A stretch of DNA of 64,000 bases from assembly GCA_024653355.1 (NCBI GenBank), contig JANLFQ010000001.1:62001-126000 (forward strand), written 5' to 3'. Made by a program: the position numbers and the translations under genes. The notes under the pieces were generated by a model. The model saw only the letters and a program-made list of their open reading frames with translations. It was not told the origin of the DNA and made no database searches. Positions 7,706 to 17,184 of this stretch are shown piece after piece. Position 1 is the first letter of the stretch. The number at the start of each line of letters is the position of its first letter. This DNA comes from a candidate division WOR-3 bacterium. Lineage in GTDB: Bacteria > Hydrothermota > Tepidihabitantia > Tepidihabitantales > Tepidihabitantaceae.

Positions 7706-8793
7706 TGCTTTACCATTGGTTAACATCACTCCAACCATATTTTAGCCCCTTAAATTTATTTCGTTACATCACCTTCCGGGCGGCAATAGCCGGTGCTTTA
7801 TCAATCATACTTACACTGGCAATTGGCAAACCATTGATCAGGTTGGTAAAGCGGTTGCAGATAGGACAGAATATCCGGGAGGAAGTGCCCGAACGTCATA
7901 AAGCAAAAGCGGGTACGCCCACGATGGGTGGGGTTTTGATGCTTTTATCGGCAATAATCGGCGTGGTACTGTTTGGTGACCTGACAAATCGCGGTATTCA
8001 ACTCGGGCTGGGTGTACTTGTGGCACTGGGGCTTTTGGGGTTATGGGATGACTACGTGAAAGTTCGGGGTGGCAGGGCGCGGGGCATCAATAAGAGGACA
8101 AAGTTGCTGTTTCAGTTTATCGTTGCCCTTGGGGTGGGCGCGATACTGTATTTCGTTCCTGCTGACCCGGCAACGAAGACAAAAACCAATTTTCTTTTGC
8201 TAAAAAATGTTGTGGTGGATTTTGGAATTTTCTATATTCCGCTGGTGATGTTTATCATCGTTGCGACATCAAATGCCGTTAATCTCAGCGACGGCCTCGA
8301 CGGGCTTGCGGCCGGGTTGTTATCGGTTGCCTTTGCCGCTTATACGGTGCTCTCTTATGTTTCCGGGCACAGCAAAATTGCGCAGTATTTGAATATCCAG
8401 TATGTCCCGGCGAGTGGAGAAATGACGGTGTTCTGTTTCGCCCTTACCGGTGCCTGTCTCGGATTTCTCTGGTTTAACTGTTACCCGGCGGAAATCTTTA
8501 TGGGTGATACCGGTTCATTGCCGCTTGGTGGTGCACTGGCACTGGTTGCGGTTTTGTCTAAACATGAACTGCTCTTGCCGTTGGTTGGCGGCGTTTTTGT
8601 CCTTGAGGCGGCGACAACGCTGTTACAGATTGTTTTCTTCCACGCTACCGGGGGCAAGCGAATTTTCAAGATGACACCGTTGCACCACCATTATGAACTT
8701 GAAGGCTGGGCGGAACCAAAGATTGTAACTCGTTTTATGATTCTGGCGGTACTCTGCAGTATGATGGCGGTGGCAAGTTTAAAGGTGCGGTGA
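7705..8793 (+). CDS. mraY: Phospho-N-acetylmuramoyl-pentapeptide transferase MraY
   Basis: 362 residues, about ten membrane segments. Family signatures: GTPTMGGVLML near residue 70, the active-site run NAVNLSDGLDGLAAG near residue 190, the Asp-rich FMGDTGSLPLGG and the histidine motif TPLHHHYELEGW near residue 320. It transfers phospho-MurNAc-pentapeptide to undecaprenyl phosphate to make lipid I at the inner membrane. It starts with GTG that overlaps the last base of the murE stop; AAGGAG lies just upstream inside murE. Confidence 0.95.
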   Translation: MLYHWLTSLQPYFSPLNLFRYITFRAAIAGALSIILTLAIGKPLIRLVKRLQIGQNIREEVPERHKAKAGTPTMGGVLMLLSAIIGVVLFGDLTNRGIQLGLGVLVALGLLGLWDDYVKVRGGRARGINKRTKLLFQFIVALGVGAILYFVPADPATKTKTNFLLLKNVVVDFGIFYIPLVMFIIVATSNAVNLSDGLDGLAAGLLSVAFAAYTVLSYVSGHSKIAQYLNIQYVPASGEMTVFCFALTGACLGFLWFNCYPAEIFMGDTGSLPLGGALALVAVLSKHELLLPLVGGVFVLEAATTLLQIVFFHATGGKRIFKMTPLHHHYELEGWAEPKIVTRFMILAVLCSMMAVASLKVR

Positions 8794-8794
8794 G

Positions 8795-10180
8795 ATGGCG
8801 AAAAATAAATCTCCGATGCCGTGTTTTTATTCAGACCGGCATCTGGCTTTGAGCGCGCTGAAAGAGAAACGAATTCTTGTGCTTGGCTTGGGCCGGGCGG
8901 GAAGGGCGGTAAGCGGATTTCTTACTAAATCCGGGGCTGTAGTTTACGCCAGTGACGACAATGAGCAGGTATGGAATGAACCGGCGATAAAGAAGTTGAG
9001 CAAAGCGGGTTTGAAGAGGTGGCGGCATCAGAAGGTCGATTTGGTTGTTGTCAGCCCTGGCGTGCCAGAAGTACATCCGGTTGTGCAATTTTTCTACAAG
9101 CATAATGTTCCAATTGTCGATGAACTTGACTTCGCAAGCTGTTTTTTGCCCGGAACGGTGATTGCGGTTACGGGAACCAATGGTAAGTCAACAACAACCG
9201 CATTGATTGCCACGATGCTTAAGTCAGACAAGAAACAGGTTTTCGTGGGTGGGAATATCGCACCGGGCAAACCGCTTTCAACCGCCCTGAGTATGAGACC
9301 CAAGGAGTTTTACTGCGTTGAGGTGTCGAGTTTTCAGCTGGAACGGGCAAAGTATTTAGCACCGAGGATTGCGGTAGTGTTGAATGTCAGTCCCGACCAT
9401 CTTGACCGTCACCAGACGCTAAACAGTTATATTGAAGCCAAGGCACGGATTTTTGCCCGACAGCGGGAGAACGATTGGGCGGTACTCAATTATGATGATC
9501 CAAGGGTGCGTTCAATGATTAAACATTGTCGGGCAACAAAGTTGTTTTTCTCGTCCGTAAATCAGGTTAACGGAACATTCCTTTCTGGGGGCTGGATTTA
9601 CTTTAACAATGAACCGGTGGTGCCGGTAAGGGAGATCAGGATACCGGGAAAACACAATGTTGAAAACGCGCTGGCGGCGGTGTGTGTGGCGCGGATTTTA
9701 GGGGTTTCTTCAAAGGCGATCAGGCTGGCATTAAGGACTTTCAGGGGACTAGAGCATCGACTTGAGCCGGTAAAAAGAGTTAATGGGGTTCTTTATGTAA
9801 ATAATTCGATGTGCACAAACCCACAGGCTGGTGTGAGGTCAATAGAAGCTTTTAAAAAGAAGGTCATTTTGATTGCCGGTGGAAAGGAAAAGGGGACAAA
9901 AGCAGATGACTATCTGAAAGCGATGAGTAGACATGCGAAGTGGGTAGTTCTTTTAGGTGAAAACAGCACTATGCTTGGCTTAAAACTTGCCCGTTTAGGT
10001 TTCAAACGTTTTGAATTCGCCCGGACAATGCACGAGGCGGTTCGTCGGGCAGCAGCAAGGGCTGCAAACGGCGACATCGTGCTTTTTTCACCTGGGTTTG
10101 CCAGTTTTGATATGTTCCGTAATTTTCAGGAACGGGGAAAGGCGTTTAAAAATGCGGTCGGGAAATTGGGAAAGGCCTAA
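8795..10180 (+). CDS. murD: UDP-N-acetylmuramoylalanine-D-glutamate ligase
   Basis: 461 residues: N-terminal Rossmann-like domain (ILVLGLGRAGRAVSGFL), ATP loop VTGTNGKSTTTALI, central VSPDHLDRH and YIEAKARIF (site of the carbamylated lysine), and a C-terminal ligase domain (LIAGGKEKGTKADD). It adds D-Glu to UDP-MurNAc-L-Ala. One oddity: the C-terminal substrate loop that usually reads NDSKATNP reads NNSMCTNP here, replacing the conserved Asp and Lys. The overall match and the dcw position leave little doubt about the family. Confidence 0.92.
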   Translation: MAKNKSPMPCFYSDRHLALSALKEKRILVLGLGRAGRAVSGFLTKSGAVVYASDDNEQVWNEPAIKKLSKAGLKRWRHQKVDLVVVSPGVPEVHPVVQFFYKHNVPIVDELDFASCFLPGTVIAVTGTNGKSTTTALIATMLKSDKKQVFVGGNIAPGKPLSTALSMRPKEFYCVEVSSFQLERAKYLAPRIAVVLNVSPDHLDRHQTLNSYIEAKARIFARQRENDWAVLNYDDPRVRSMIKHCRATKLFFSSVNQVNGTFLSGGWIYFNNEPVVPVREIRIPGKHNVENALAAVCVARILGVSSKAIRLALRTFRGLEHRLEPVKRVNGVLYVNNSMCTNPQAGVRSIEAFKKKVILIAGGKEKGTKADDYLKAMSRHAKWVVLLGENSTMLGLKLARLGFKRFEFARTMHEAVRRAAARAANGDIVLFSPGFASFDMFRNFQERGKAFKNAVGKLGKA

Positions 10181-11378
10181 AGCCAACGGCGTACTGGTCG
10201 CCAGTTCCTTTGCCAACGCGACCGCCGAGCGGCCCAATGCAACTATTGATTACATGCTGTTATCGGTGGTGATTACCTTGACGCTTCTTGGTGTGGTGAT
10301 GGTTTATGCCTCAACTTATCACCGGGGGTTTCAATATCTTAAGTGGCAGTTTTTAAGAGCGATACTTGGTATCTTGGCGTTGTGGGTAGGAACAAAGTTA
10401 AATATCTTTCGGCTTGCCCGGCCTGGAGTACGACTGTTTTTACTACTGTTGACCATTGGGGCACTAATTGCAACACTGTTTTTCGGCGAACTTGTCGGCG
10501 TCACCAAACGTAACATCTTGGGCGCGGTGCAACCAGCAGAGTTCGCAAAGTTTGTGGTGATTATCTGGCTTGCTGGGTATTTTGCCGAGCTCAATGATTC
10601 CGGGGATAAACCAACCTTCGTGAACTCTTTTTTAAAGCCGGGGTTGGTGGTTATGGTGATTGTAATGTTGACCCTGTTGCAGCCCGCAGTCGGGACAAGT
10701 TTTATTATTGCTCTTTCAAGCGGCATTATGTTTATCGTGGCGGGAGTAAGATGGCGCTATCTGTTTGTCGCTGGGGTGACGGTTGGTTTGCTGATAGCAA
10801 TCGGGTCGCTGATGTTGCCTAAATTGCGGGACAGTAAGTACCGCTATATCGTTGAACGATGGGATAAGTTCCGTACCGGCGACCGGTATCAACAAGAACA
10901 GGCGTTGATTGCACTTGGTTCGGGAGGGCCAGTGGGACGCGGGCTTGGTGAGGGTCGTCAGAAATACTATTTTTTGCCCAAGTTGCACAAAGATTTTATC
11001 TTCTGTGCAATCGGAGAAGAAATGGGTTTTCTGGGTTGTTTTGGGGTAATGGTGCTATATCTGATATTTTTTCTGCGGAGTTTACGCATCGCCAAACGGA
11101 CCACGAGTGAATTCGGGCAGCTTCTGGCATGCGGTATCGGCGTTGTGATTATTCTCTATGCCTTTGTTCATCAGGCGGTGGCGTTGAGCATTATCCCAAC
11201 AACCGGTCAACCTTTACCGTTTATTTCGTATGGTGGTTCGGCGTTGATGGCAAACCTTTTTGGTGCGGGAATTGTTTTAAAAGTTTCCAAGTACCGGAGA
11301 AATGGAAGTGAAGAGAGTGTTAATCGTCGCGGGTGGCACCGGTGGCCATATCTTTCCGGCGCTCGCCCTCGCCCGTGA
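10152..11378 (+). CDS. ftsW: Septal SEDS glycosyltransferase FtsW
   Basis: About 408 residues with some ten membrane segments and SEDS signatures: a conserved loop (DRYQQEQALIALGSGGPVG), the GEEMGFLG motif and the C-terminal TGQPLPFISYGGSAL near residue 350. It polymerises lipid II with FtsI at the septum. The proposed ATG at 10152 overlaps murD by 29 bases; an ATG at 10254 just before the first membrane segment is the alternative. The last 25 codons extend 77 bases into murG and look like read-through of the murG 5' region, since the family normally ends shortly after the SYGGSA helix. Confidence 0.93.
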   Translation: MRSGNWERPKANGVLVASSFANATAERPNATIDYMLLSVVITLTLLGVVMVYASTYHRGFQYLKWQFLRAILGILALWVGTKLNIFRLARPGVRLFLLLLTIGALIATLFFGELVGVTKRNILGAVQPAEFAKFVVIIWLAGYFAELNDSGDKPTFVNSFLKPGLVVMVIVMLTLLQPAVGTSFIIALSSGIMFIVAGVRWRYLFVAGVTVGLLIAIGSLMLPKLRDSKYRYIVERWDKFRTGDRYQQEQALIALGSGGPVGRGLGEGRQKYYFLPKLHKDFIFCAIGEEMGFLGCFGVMVLYLIFFLRSLRIAKRTTSEFGQLLACGIGVVIILYAFVHQAVALSIIPTTGQPLPFISYGGSALMANLFGAGIVLKVSKYRRNGSEESVNRRGWHRWPYLSGARPRP

Positions 11379-12342
11379 ATTGGTGCGGCGCGAGATAGAA
11401 GTGGTTTGGGTCGGACGACCGGAAGGTATCGAGCGAGATATTGTGGCAAAGGCTGGTTATGATTTTGCACCGGTGGTCGCGAGCAAATTTTCCGGGACGG
11501 GTATTGGAGATAAACTTGTGAGCCTGGTGCGATTAATACAGGGTTTTTTTCAGAGTGTGAAATTATTGACGAAGTTACAACCTGATGCGCTTGTTGGGGG
11601 TGGTGGGTTTGTTTCAGCTCCGGTTCTACTTGCCGCCCTGCTCCAGGGGAGGCAGTTTTTTCTCCTAGAGCAGAATCGAATCCCGGGTAAAGTGACGAGA
11701 TTTTTTGCGCCCTATGCCCGGGAGTCGTTTCTTGCTTTTCCACCGGAAAAGCCTTTTCCCGGCCGTTTTACCGTAACGGGGACTCCTTTGCGCGATGAAA
11801 TTATTTCTGGTGAACGAAAGGACGATGGCAAGACGGTTCTTATCCTGGGAGGTAGTCAGGGCGCGCGGGTGTTGAATCTTGCGGCACTTGATACTGCAGC
11901 AGCATTGAGTAATCTCAATTTTATCGTCCTTACCGGTAAACGTGACTACGAAACAATAAGAGCACTTGTGCGGTCAGCCAATTGTGAACTTGTTGAATGG
12001 ACAGACCACCCGGAAGAACTTTACCGTCGGGCGACAATCGCTGTGTCTCGGGCCGGTGGTATGGTGACAAGTGAGTTGCTTGTTTTTGGAATTCCGATGA
12101 TTTTGATTCCTTTTCCCGGTGCGGCGGACCGGCATCAGGACGCGAATGCACGGTATCTTTCTTCAATGGGTGCGGCGATTGTTCTTGAGCAGACCCAGAT
12201 TTCCGGATTAACAAGTTTGGTGCGAACCTTGATGGCGGATGAAAAGCGGCGACGGGACATGGAGCGAAATGCACGAGCACTGGCGAAGCCGGCAGCAGCA
12301 GAGGAAATTGCCGAAAGGATTGAGCGGTGTTTGGTAGATTAA
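11302..12342 (+). CDS. murG: UDP-GlcNAc:lipid I N-acetylglucosaminyltransferase MurG
   Basis: 346 residues. The GT28 family signatures are clear: AGGTGGHIFPALALA at the N-terminus, GGGGFVSAPVL near residue 95, LGGSQGARVLN near residue 182, and the UDP-binding SRAGGMVTSELL with PFPGAADRHQDANA. It converts lipid I to lipid II at the cytoplasmic face of the inner membrane. The start lies inside the end of ftsW, and the end overlaps the GTG start of murC by 16 bases. Confidence 0.95.
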   Translation: MEVKRVLIVAGGTGGHIFPALALARELVRREIEVVWVGRPEGIERDIVAKAGYDFAPVVASKFSGTGIGDKLVSLVRLIQGFFQSVKLLTKLQPDALVGGGGFVSAPVLLAALLQGRQFFLLEQNRIPGKVTRFFAPYARESFLAFPPEKPFPGRFTVTGTPLRDEIISGERKDDGKTVLILGGSQGARVLNLAALDTAAALSNLNFIVLTGKRDYETIRALVRSANCELVEWTDHPEELYRRATIAVSRAGGMVTSELLVFGIPMILIPFPGAADRHQDANARYLSSMGAAIVLEQTQISGLTSLVRTLMADEKRRRDMERNARALAKPAAAEEIAERIERCLVD

Positions 12343-13748
12343 AACGGATTCACTTTGTCGGCATCGGCGGCAGTGGTATGTCAGGAATTGCCCTGGTTTT
12401 GAAGAATTTAGGATTTGAGATCTCGGGGTCAGATTTGAAGGAAAGCGAGGTTTTAAACCGGTTACGGCAGTCAGGAATAAAGGTTTGTATTGGACATGAT
12501 GCGGCAAACTGTGGTGACGCTCAAGTGGTAGTTTACTCAACAGCAATAAAGGAAGATAACCCAGAATTAATGGCAGCACGCGCAAATGGAATTCCGGTAA
12601 TCAGACGGGCAGAGATGCTGGCAGAGTTGATGCGCTTGAAGTTCTCAATTGCAATTTCCGGTAGTCACGGAAAGACGACGACAACCTCTCTTGTTACTCA
12701 TATTCTCACGCGGGCGGGTTTAGACCCAACCGCGGTTATTGGCGGCATCATTATGGGGGCAGATGCTGGTGCACGACTGGGCCAGTCGGAATATCTGGTT
12801 GCGGAAGCGGATGAGAGTGATCGGTCATTTCTTTTCCTTTACCCGACGATTGCAGTCGTGACCAACATTGAACCCGAGCACCTTGATTTTTACCGTGACC
12901 TAACAGACCTAAAACGAGAATTTGTCCGATTCGTTAATCGGGTGCCGTTTTATGGTTCTGTGATTCTCGGTGTGGATTGCCCGGCGGTACGAGCGATTCG
13001 CTCGCGGGTAATGCGCCGAATAGTGACCTACGCCATTGATAATCCAGCAGATTTTCAGGCAAAAGATGTTCAACTTTATCGCTGGACTTCGGCATTTTCA
13101 TTACTTTATGGTGGTAAAGAGGTAGGCCGGTTCAGTTTAGGTATGGCGGGCAGGCACAACATTCAAAATGCCTTAGCCGCAATTGCCGTAAGTGTAGAGC
13201 TGGGAATAGATTTTAAGACAATTGAACAAGCCCTCGCGACATTTTCTGGGGTTCATCGACGGCTGGAAAAAAAGGGGGAAGAAGGTGGGGTTGTTGTTTA
13301 CGATGATTATGGGCACCATCCAACCGAAATTAAGGTAACAGTTGAGACTTTACGTCACGCCTATCCCGAGGCAAGGATACTGGTCGTTTTTCAACCCCAT
13401 CGTTACACCAGAACAAAGTTTCTTGCTGAGGAGTTTGGAACGAGTTTTGACAGTGCTGACGAGGTGATTATCACGGGAATTTATGGGGCAGGTGAGGCGG
13501 CGCTGCCCGGTGTTGATGAGCGATTGATAATTGATGCGGTGAAAAGAAAGAGCCGAACGGGGTTAGTTGTCCATCATATTCCGGATTTGAATTCGGTCCC
13601 GGAGTTTCTACGGTTACGGTTGCAGCGTAATGATGTGGTTTTGACATTGGGGGCAGGAAGTATTACGTACTTGGCTAAAGAGATTTTGCAGAAGTTGAAA
13701 GAAGGTTTGGGCAAGCAGCAAGCGGCGAGCCGGGAGTGTAACAAGTGA
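12327..13748 (+). CDS. murC: UDP-N-acetylmuramate-L-alanine ligase
   Basis: 473 residues beginning MFGRLKRIHFVGIGGSGMSG, the standard MurC nucleotide-binding N-terminus. Further signatures are the ATP loop SGSHGKTTTTSLV near residue 110, EADESDRSFL, NIEPEHLDFY, and the C-terminal DDYGHHPTEIKVT and FQPHRYTRT. It adds the first amino acid, L-Ala, to UDP-MurNAc. The start is GTG, overlapping murG by 16 bases. The stop overlaps the murB start by 4 bases. Confidence 0.95.
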   Translation: MFGRLKRIHFVGIGGSGMSGIALVLKNLGFEISGSDLKESEVLNRLRQSGIKVCIGHDAANCGDAQVVVYSTAIKEDNPELMAARANGIPVIRRAEMLAELMRLKFSIAISGSHGKTTTTSLVTHILTRAGLDPTAVIGGIIMGADAGARLGQSEYLVAEADESDRSFLFLYPTIAVVTNIEPEHLDFYRDLTDLKREFVRFVNRVPFYGSVILGVDCPAVRAIRSRVMRRIVTYAIDNPADFQAKDVQLYRWTSAFSLLYGGKEVGRFSLGMAGRHNIQNALAAIAVSVELGIDFKTIEQALATFSGVHRRLEKKGEEGGVVVYDDYGHHPTEIKVTVETLRHAYPEARILVVFQPHRYTRTKFLAEEFGTSFDSADEVIITGIYGAGEAALPGVDERLIIDAVKRKSRTGLVVHHIPDLNSVPEFLRLRLQRNDVVLTLGAGSITYLAKEILQKLKEGLGKQQAASRECNK

Positions 13749-14695
13749 GGGAGTGGCAAGCAAAATTGGTGCGAGTTTTTGAGGGTAGTGATGCGGTACT
13801 GAAGTTTGATGAACCACTCGCTCGCTGGACCAGTTTTCGGATTGGTGGCCCTGCTGATGTTTTTGTCGTTGTGAATGATGAAAGACAGTTAGCGACGTTA
13901 AGACGCTGGACCAATGAACATAAGGTAAAGATGAGCATTCTCGGTCTGGGGAGCAATGTAGTGGTTTCGGACCAGGGTCTGAGAGGAGTGGTGGTAAAGT
14001 TGAAGGGCGGTTTCGAACGGATTGCGGTTATTGGTAGGGAAAAAGACGGCGGGGTGCTAATCAGTGCAGGAGCCGGTGCCCTACTCGACCGGGTTGCGGA
14101 ATTTGCTGAGGAACAAGGGCTAACAGGAGCTGGGTTTCTGGCGGGAATTCCTGGGACTGTAGGAGGGGGGCTACTGAGTAACGCAGGTGCGTTTGGTCAT
14201 TGTTTAGGTGAAATCGTTATCAAGGTGAGGGTAATGGATAATTCAGGAACATTTCGAGTGCTGGAGAAGGCGGAATTACATAATGAGTATCGCAGTCCGA
14301 TAATAGAGCGCTCGTTCGTTGCAGTTGATGCGGTGCTCCGGCTGTTACCAGGGCGTGAGAAACAAAGTGTGCGGATGATTCGGGAGAGTCGCTGGCAGAA
14401 GCATCCCAAGGAACCCTCAGCTGGTTCTTTTTTTAAAAATCCGGCAGTTGATGCCCCGGCGGGAGTTTTGATTGAGCGGTGCCGGTTGAAAGGGGTCCGG
14501 GTTGGAGGGGCACAGGTTTCCGAAAAACACGCCAATTTTATTATCAATGTTGGAGGGGCAAGGTTTGCTGATGTTTATGAGCTGGCGCAGATGATTAAGG
14601 CGGTGGTTGAGGAAGAGACGGAAATTAAACTAAAAGAGGAGGTTCAGTGGCTGCCGCGGTTTGAAGGGCAGGAAGGAGGGGAAATTGACGAGTAA
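13745..14695 (+). CDS. murB: UDP-N-acetylenolpyruvoylglucosamine reductase
   Basis: 316 residues of the FAD-dependent MurB family: WTSFRIGGPADVFV near residue 29, the FAD-binding LGLGSNVVVSDQGLRGVVV, GIPGTVGGGLLSNAGAFG near residue 140, and the catalytic-serine motif SAGSFFKNP near residue 226. It reduces enolpyruvyl-UDP-GlcNAc to UDP-MurNAc with NADPH. The start is GTG, overlapping murC by 4 bases. After it the usual ddl and ftsQ genes are missing; only 59 bases separate it from ftsA. Confidence 0.93.
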   Translation: MREWQAKLVRVFEGSDAVLKFDEPLARWTSFRIGGPADVFVVVNDERQLATLRRWTNEHKVKMSILGLGSNVVVSDQGLRGVVVKLKGGFERIAVIGREKDGGVLISAGAGALLDRVAEFAEEQGLTGAGFLAGIPGTVGGGLLSNAGAFGHCLGEIVIKVRVMDNSGTFRVLEKAELHNEYRSPIIERSFVAVDAVLRLLPGREKQSVRMIRESRWQKHPKEPSAGSFFKNPAVDAPAGVLIERCRLKGVRVGGAQVSEKHANFIINVGGARFADVYELAQMIKAVVEEETEIKLKEEVQWLPRFEGQEGGEIDE

Positions 14696-14754
14696 TAAGT
14701 TTCAGGGTCAGATTAAGAGTTGGAACACCAAGGTGGAGGAAAGGAGGTAGATTT

Positions 14755-15981
14755 ATGTCCAAATTGAAGCGGGTTGCGGCAGTTGATATTGGCAGCACCA
14801 AGATTTGCTGTATGATTGCCGAAGTCGACCCGGTGGGTAAGATTGAAATCAAGGGGTTTGGCACAGCGCCGCCCGATGGTTTCAGACTCGGGGTTGTTAT
14901 CAGCCTCGATAAAGCGATTGATTCCGTCGCCCGAGCGATAGAGGATGCGGAGAAGATGGCACAGTGCCGATTCCGAAACTGTCAGGTCTTTACCAGTATT
15001 ACCGGTGACCATATAAAGTACCTTTCCGGTCTCGGCGCCGTGCCGGTGAGTCGACCGACAAAGGGAATTCAACCGCGCGACGTTGAAGATGTCATTCGAC
15101 AGGCGCAGACCATTCGTTTGCCCAATGATGAACAAATTCTTCATGTGATACCAACCCAATTTATTGTTGATGGTCAGAAGGGTGTCCGAAATCCCTTAGG
15201 ACTTTTTGGAGTTCGACTTGAAGTTGAGGCATTACTTATTATTGGCGCGGTTACTGCAATTGAAAATTTGTATCGGGTGCTAGAGCGTCTCGAGGTGCGT
15301 TCGCGGGTTTTGGTTTTACAGTCACTGGCAACTTCGTTTGCGGTGTGTGATGAGCAGGATAAGGAACTGGGCATTGTGGTAGTTGACATCGGCGGGGTAA
15401 TGGATATTTCAATCTATCGTGAAGGGGAGATAAGGTTTACGAAGTTGTTACCGGTCGGCGCGGCTAATATAACCAAGGATGTAGCGATTGGACTCAGGAC
15501 TTCTTATCAGGAGGCTGAGCGAGTGAAAAGAGAAAAGGGTGTGGCGATGGCGGGAATGGTTGAGCGCGATGAGGCGCTGACGATTGAAGATGCTTCGGGA
15601 AGAGGCCCGAAAGAGGTGTCGCGCCGTCTGTTGGCGTCGATAATTGAGCCGCGGGTCGAAGAGTTACTGAACCTGGCCGATAGTGAGGTGCGCAAGTCCG
15701 GGTTGGGGGATGGGCTTTCCGCGGGAATGATTTTGACCGGCGGCGGGGCATTGCTTCCCGGAATAGATATTCTTGCCGAGCAAATTTGCGGTATGCCGGT
15801 AAAGATTGGCAGGCCAGACCGGGTCAATGGGCCGCGGGAGATTACTCAAAATCCCGCTTTCAGTACGGCGGTTGGGTTGATAAAGTGCGCTGTTGAAGGT
15901 AAGGGTAGACAGTTCCACCAGTTGCCTCCCCCAGGTCTGGGGCAGAGGCTCTGGGATGATATTAAAGGATGGTTTTCGTGA
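14755..15981 (+). CDS. ftsA: Cell division protein FtsA
   Basis: 408 residues of the actin-like ATPase family: phosphate-1 loop AVDIGSTKICCMI at the N-terminus, SHS2 (1C) region around residues 85-165, phosphate-2 VVVDIGGVMDIS near residue 210 and the adenosine motif LTGGGALLPGI near residue 325. The C-terminus ends in an amphipathic helix (QRLWDDIKGWFS) that normally binds the inner membrane. FtsA tethers FtsZ and recruits late division proteins. A strong AAAGGAGG Shine-Dalgarno sequence precedes the ATG. The gene is directly followed by ftsZ. Confidence 0.95.
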   Translation: MSKLKRVAAVDIGSTKICCMIAEVDPVGKIEIKGFGTAPPDGFRLGVVISLDKAIDSVARAIEDAEKMAQCRFRNCQVFTSITGDHIKYLSGLGAVPVSRPTKGIQPRDVEDVIRQAQTIRLPNDEQILHVIPTQFIVDGQKGVRNPLGLFGVRLEVEALLIIGAVTAIENLYRVLERLEVRSRVLVLQSLATSFAVCDEQDKELGIVVVDIGGVMDISIYREGEIRFTKLLPVGAANITKDVAIGLRTSYQEAERVKREKGVAMAGMVERDEALTIEDASGRGPKEVSRRLLASIIEPRVEELLNLADSEVRKSGLGDGLSAGMILTGGGALLPGIDILAEQICGMPVKIGRPDRVNGPREITQNPAFSTAVGLIKCAVEGKGRQFHQLPPPGLGQRLWDDIKGWFS

Positions 15982-16006
15982 GGTAGTAAACATAAAAGGA
16001 GGCAAG

Positions 16007-17101
16007 ATGATTGAACCAGTAGAGGAAAGAAATCTGACCCGAATCGGCGTATTCGGAGTTGGTGGCGCCGGTTGTAACGCAGTAAATCATATGTGCGAGG
16101 TTAAACTGGATGGAGTGGAGTTGTATGCGGTGAATACTGACTTGCAGGCGTTGTCGATGTCTTTGGTGCCCAACAAGATTCAGATTGGAGCGCAGCTGAC
16201 CGGCGGACTGGGTTCTGGTGGTGACCCTAAAATCGGTCGGCAAGCGGCTGAGGAGTCAATAGAGACATTGCGCGAACATCTTGCGGGTTTTGATATGGTG
16301 TTCATTGCCGCGGGTGAAGGCGGAGGAACGGGAACTGGTGCGGCGCCCGTTGTTGCCCAGGAAGCGAAGCAACAGGGTGCACTGGTCGTGGCAGTGGTTA
16401 CTCGACCATTCGATTTTGAAGGGAAGCAGCGTCAGGAGAAGGCTCGGATGGGAATTGATATGCTCCGGCCCCATGTTGATACACTGATCGTACTTCCCAA
16501 TCAACGGATTTTAGAAGTTTACGGTGCGCAGCCTTGCTTTGAGGCATTTCGACTCGCGGACGAGGTTCTTTTAAACGCCGTACGTGGCATTTCAGAGATT
16601 GTTACTACCCGGCAACTAATCAATATCGATTTTGCTGATGTGCGGACCGTGATGAGCGAACGGGGTGGCGCGGTGATGTCGGTAGGTATTGCGCAGGGCG
16701 AAGGCCGGGCTTCGGAAGCGGCGCACCGGGCGCTGCGGTCGCCATTGATTGAAGATGTGGCGATTGAAAGTGCTCGTCGGGTGTTGCTCAATATTTCTGG
16801 TGATGAGACAATGACCTTGAAGGAAGTAGATGAGGCGGCATCGATTGTATTTCATGCGACCAACGGTCAAGCTGATATTAGAATGGGAGCGGCCCGTTTA
16901 GCAGGGATGAAAGCGGCATTGAAAGTAACATTGATTGCTACCGGTCTCAATGAGCCTTTACCAAGGATCGAAGATGTTAGCGATTTGTTAAGTAATCTGG
17001 ATGAGTCACCCTTCGCTCGGGGGAGAACAAGGACAAGCGAGCGTGCAATTGACCCCACAAACCTGGAGGTACCAACATTTTTAAGAAAGAAACTTGATTA
17101 A
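16007..17101 (+). CDS. ftsZ: Cell division GTPase FtsZ
   Basis: 364 residues. The tubulin signature GGGTGTGAAPVVA lies near residue 105, the N-terminal GVGGAGCNAVNHM binds nucleotide, and the T7 loop NIDFADVRTVM near residue 205 supplies the catalytic aspartates. The extreme C-terminus LEVPTFLRKKLD is the conserved peptide that binds FtsA; the linker before it is short. The ATG at 16007 has a near-perfect AAAAGGAGG sequence five bases upstream, so an in-frame extension back to 15893, inside ftsA, is rejected. It is the last gene of the dcw operon and is followed by a terminator. Confidence 0.97.
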   Translation: MIEPVEERNLTRIGVFGVGGAGCNAVNHMCEVKLDGVELYAVNTDLQALSMSLVPNKIQIGAQLTGGLGSGGDPKIGRQAAEESIETLREHLAGFDMVFIAAGEGGGTGTGAAPVVAQEAKQQGALVVAVVTRPFDFEGKQRQEKARMGIDMLRPHVDTLIVLPNQRILEVYGAQPCFEAFRLADEVLLNAVRGISEIVTTRQLINIDFADVRTVMSERGGAVMSVGIAQGEGRASEAAHRALRSPLIEDVAIESARRVLLNISGDETMTLKEVDEAASIVFHATNGQADIRMGAARLAGMKAALKVTLIATGLNEPLPRIEDVSDLLSNLDESPFARGRTRTSERAIDPTNLEVPTFLRKKLD

Positions 17102-17116
17102 AGGCGCAGACTCTCA

Positions 17117-17174
17117 GGTAGGTTCCAGGCGGTGATATTTAAGCCTCCTGCCGACTGGAACCTACCATTTTTTA
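17117..17174 (+). terminator. Intrinsic terminator after ftsZ
   Basis: A perfect 12-bp inverted repeat GGTAGGTTCCAG (17117-17128) and CTGGAACCTACC (17155-17166), followed by ATTTTTTT. It begins 16 bases after the ftsZ stop and separates it from the convergent purF gene. Confidence 0.85.
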
Positions 17175-17184
17175 CGAAATGGGT

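Noticed and set aside
6911-7738. Long frame (275 codons) on the minus strand within murE
   Set aside because: It is antisense to a complete murE with all catalytic motifs, and its product has no recognised pattern.
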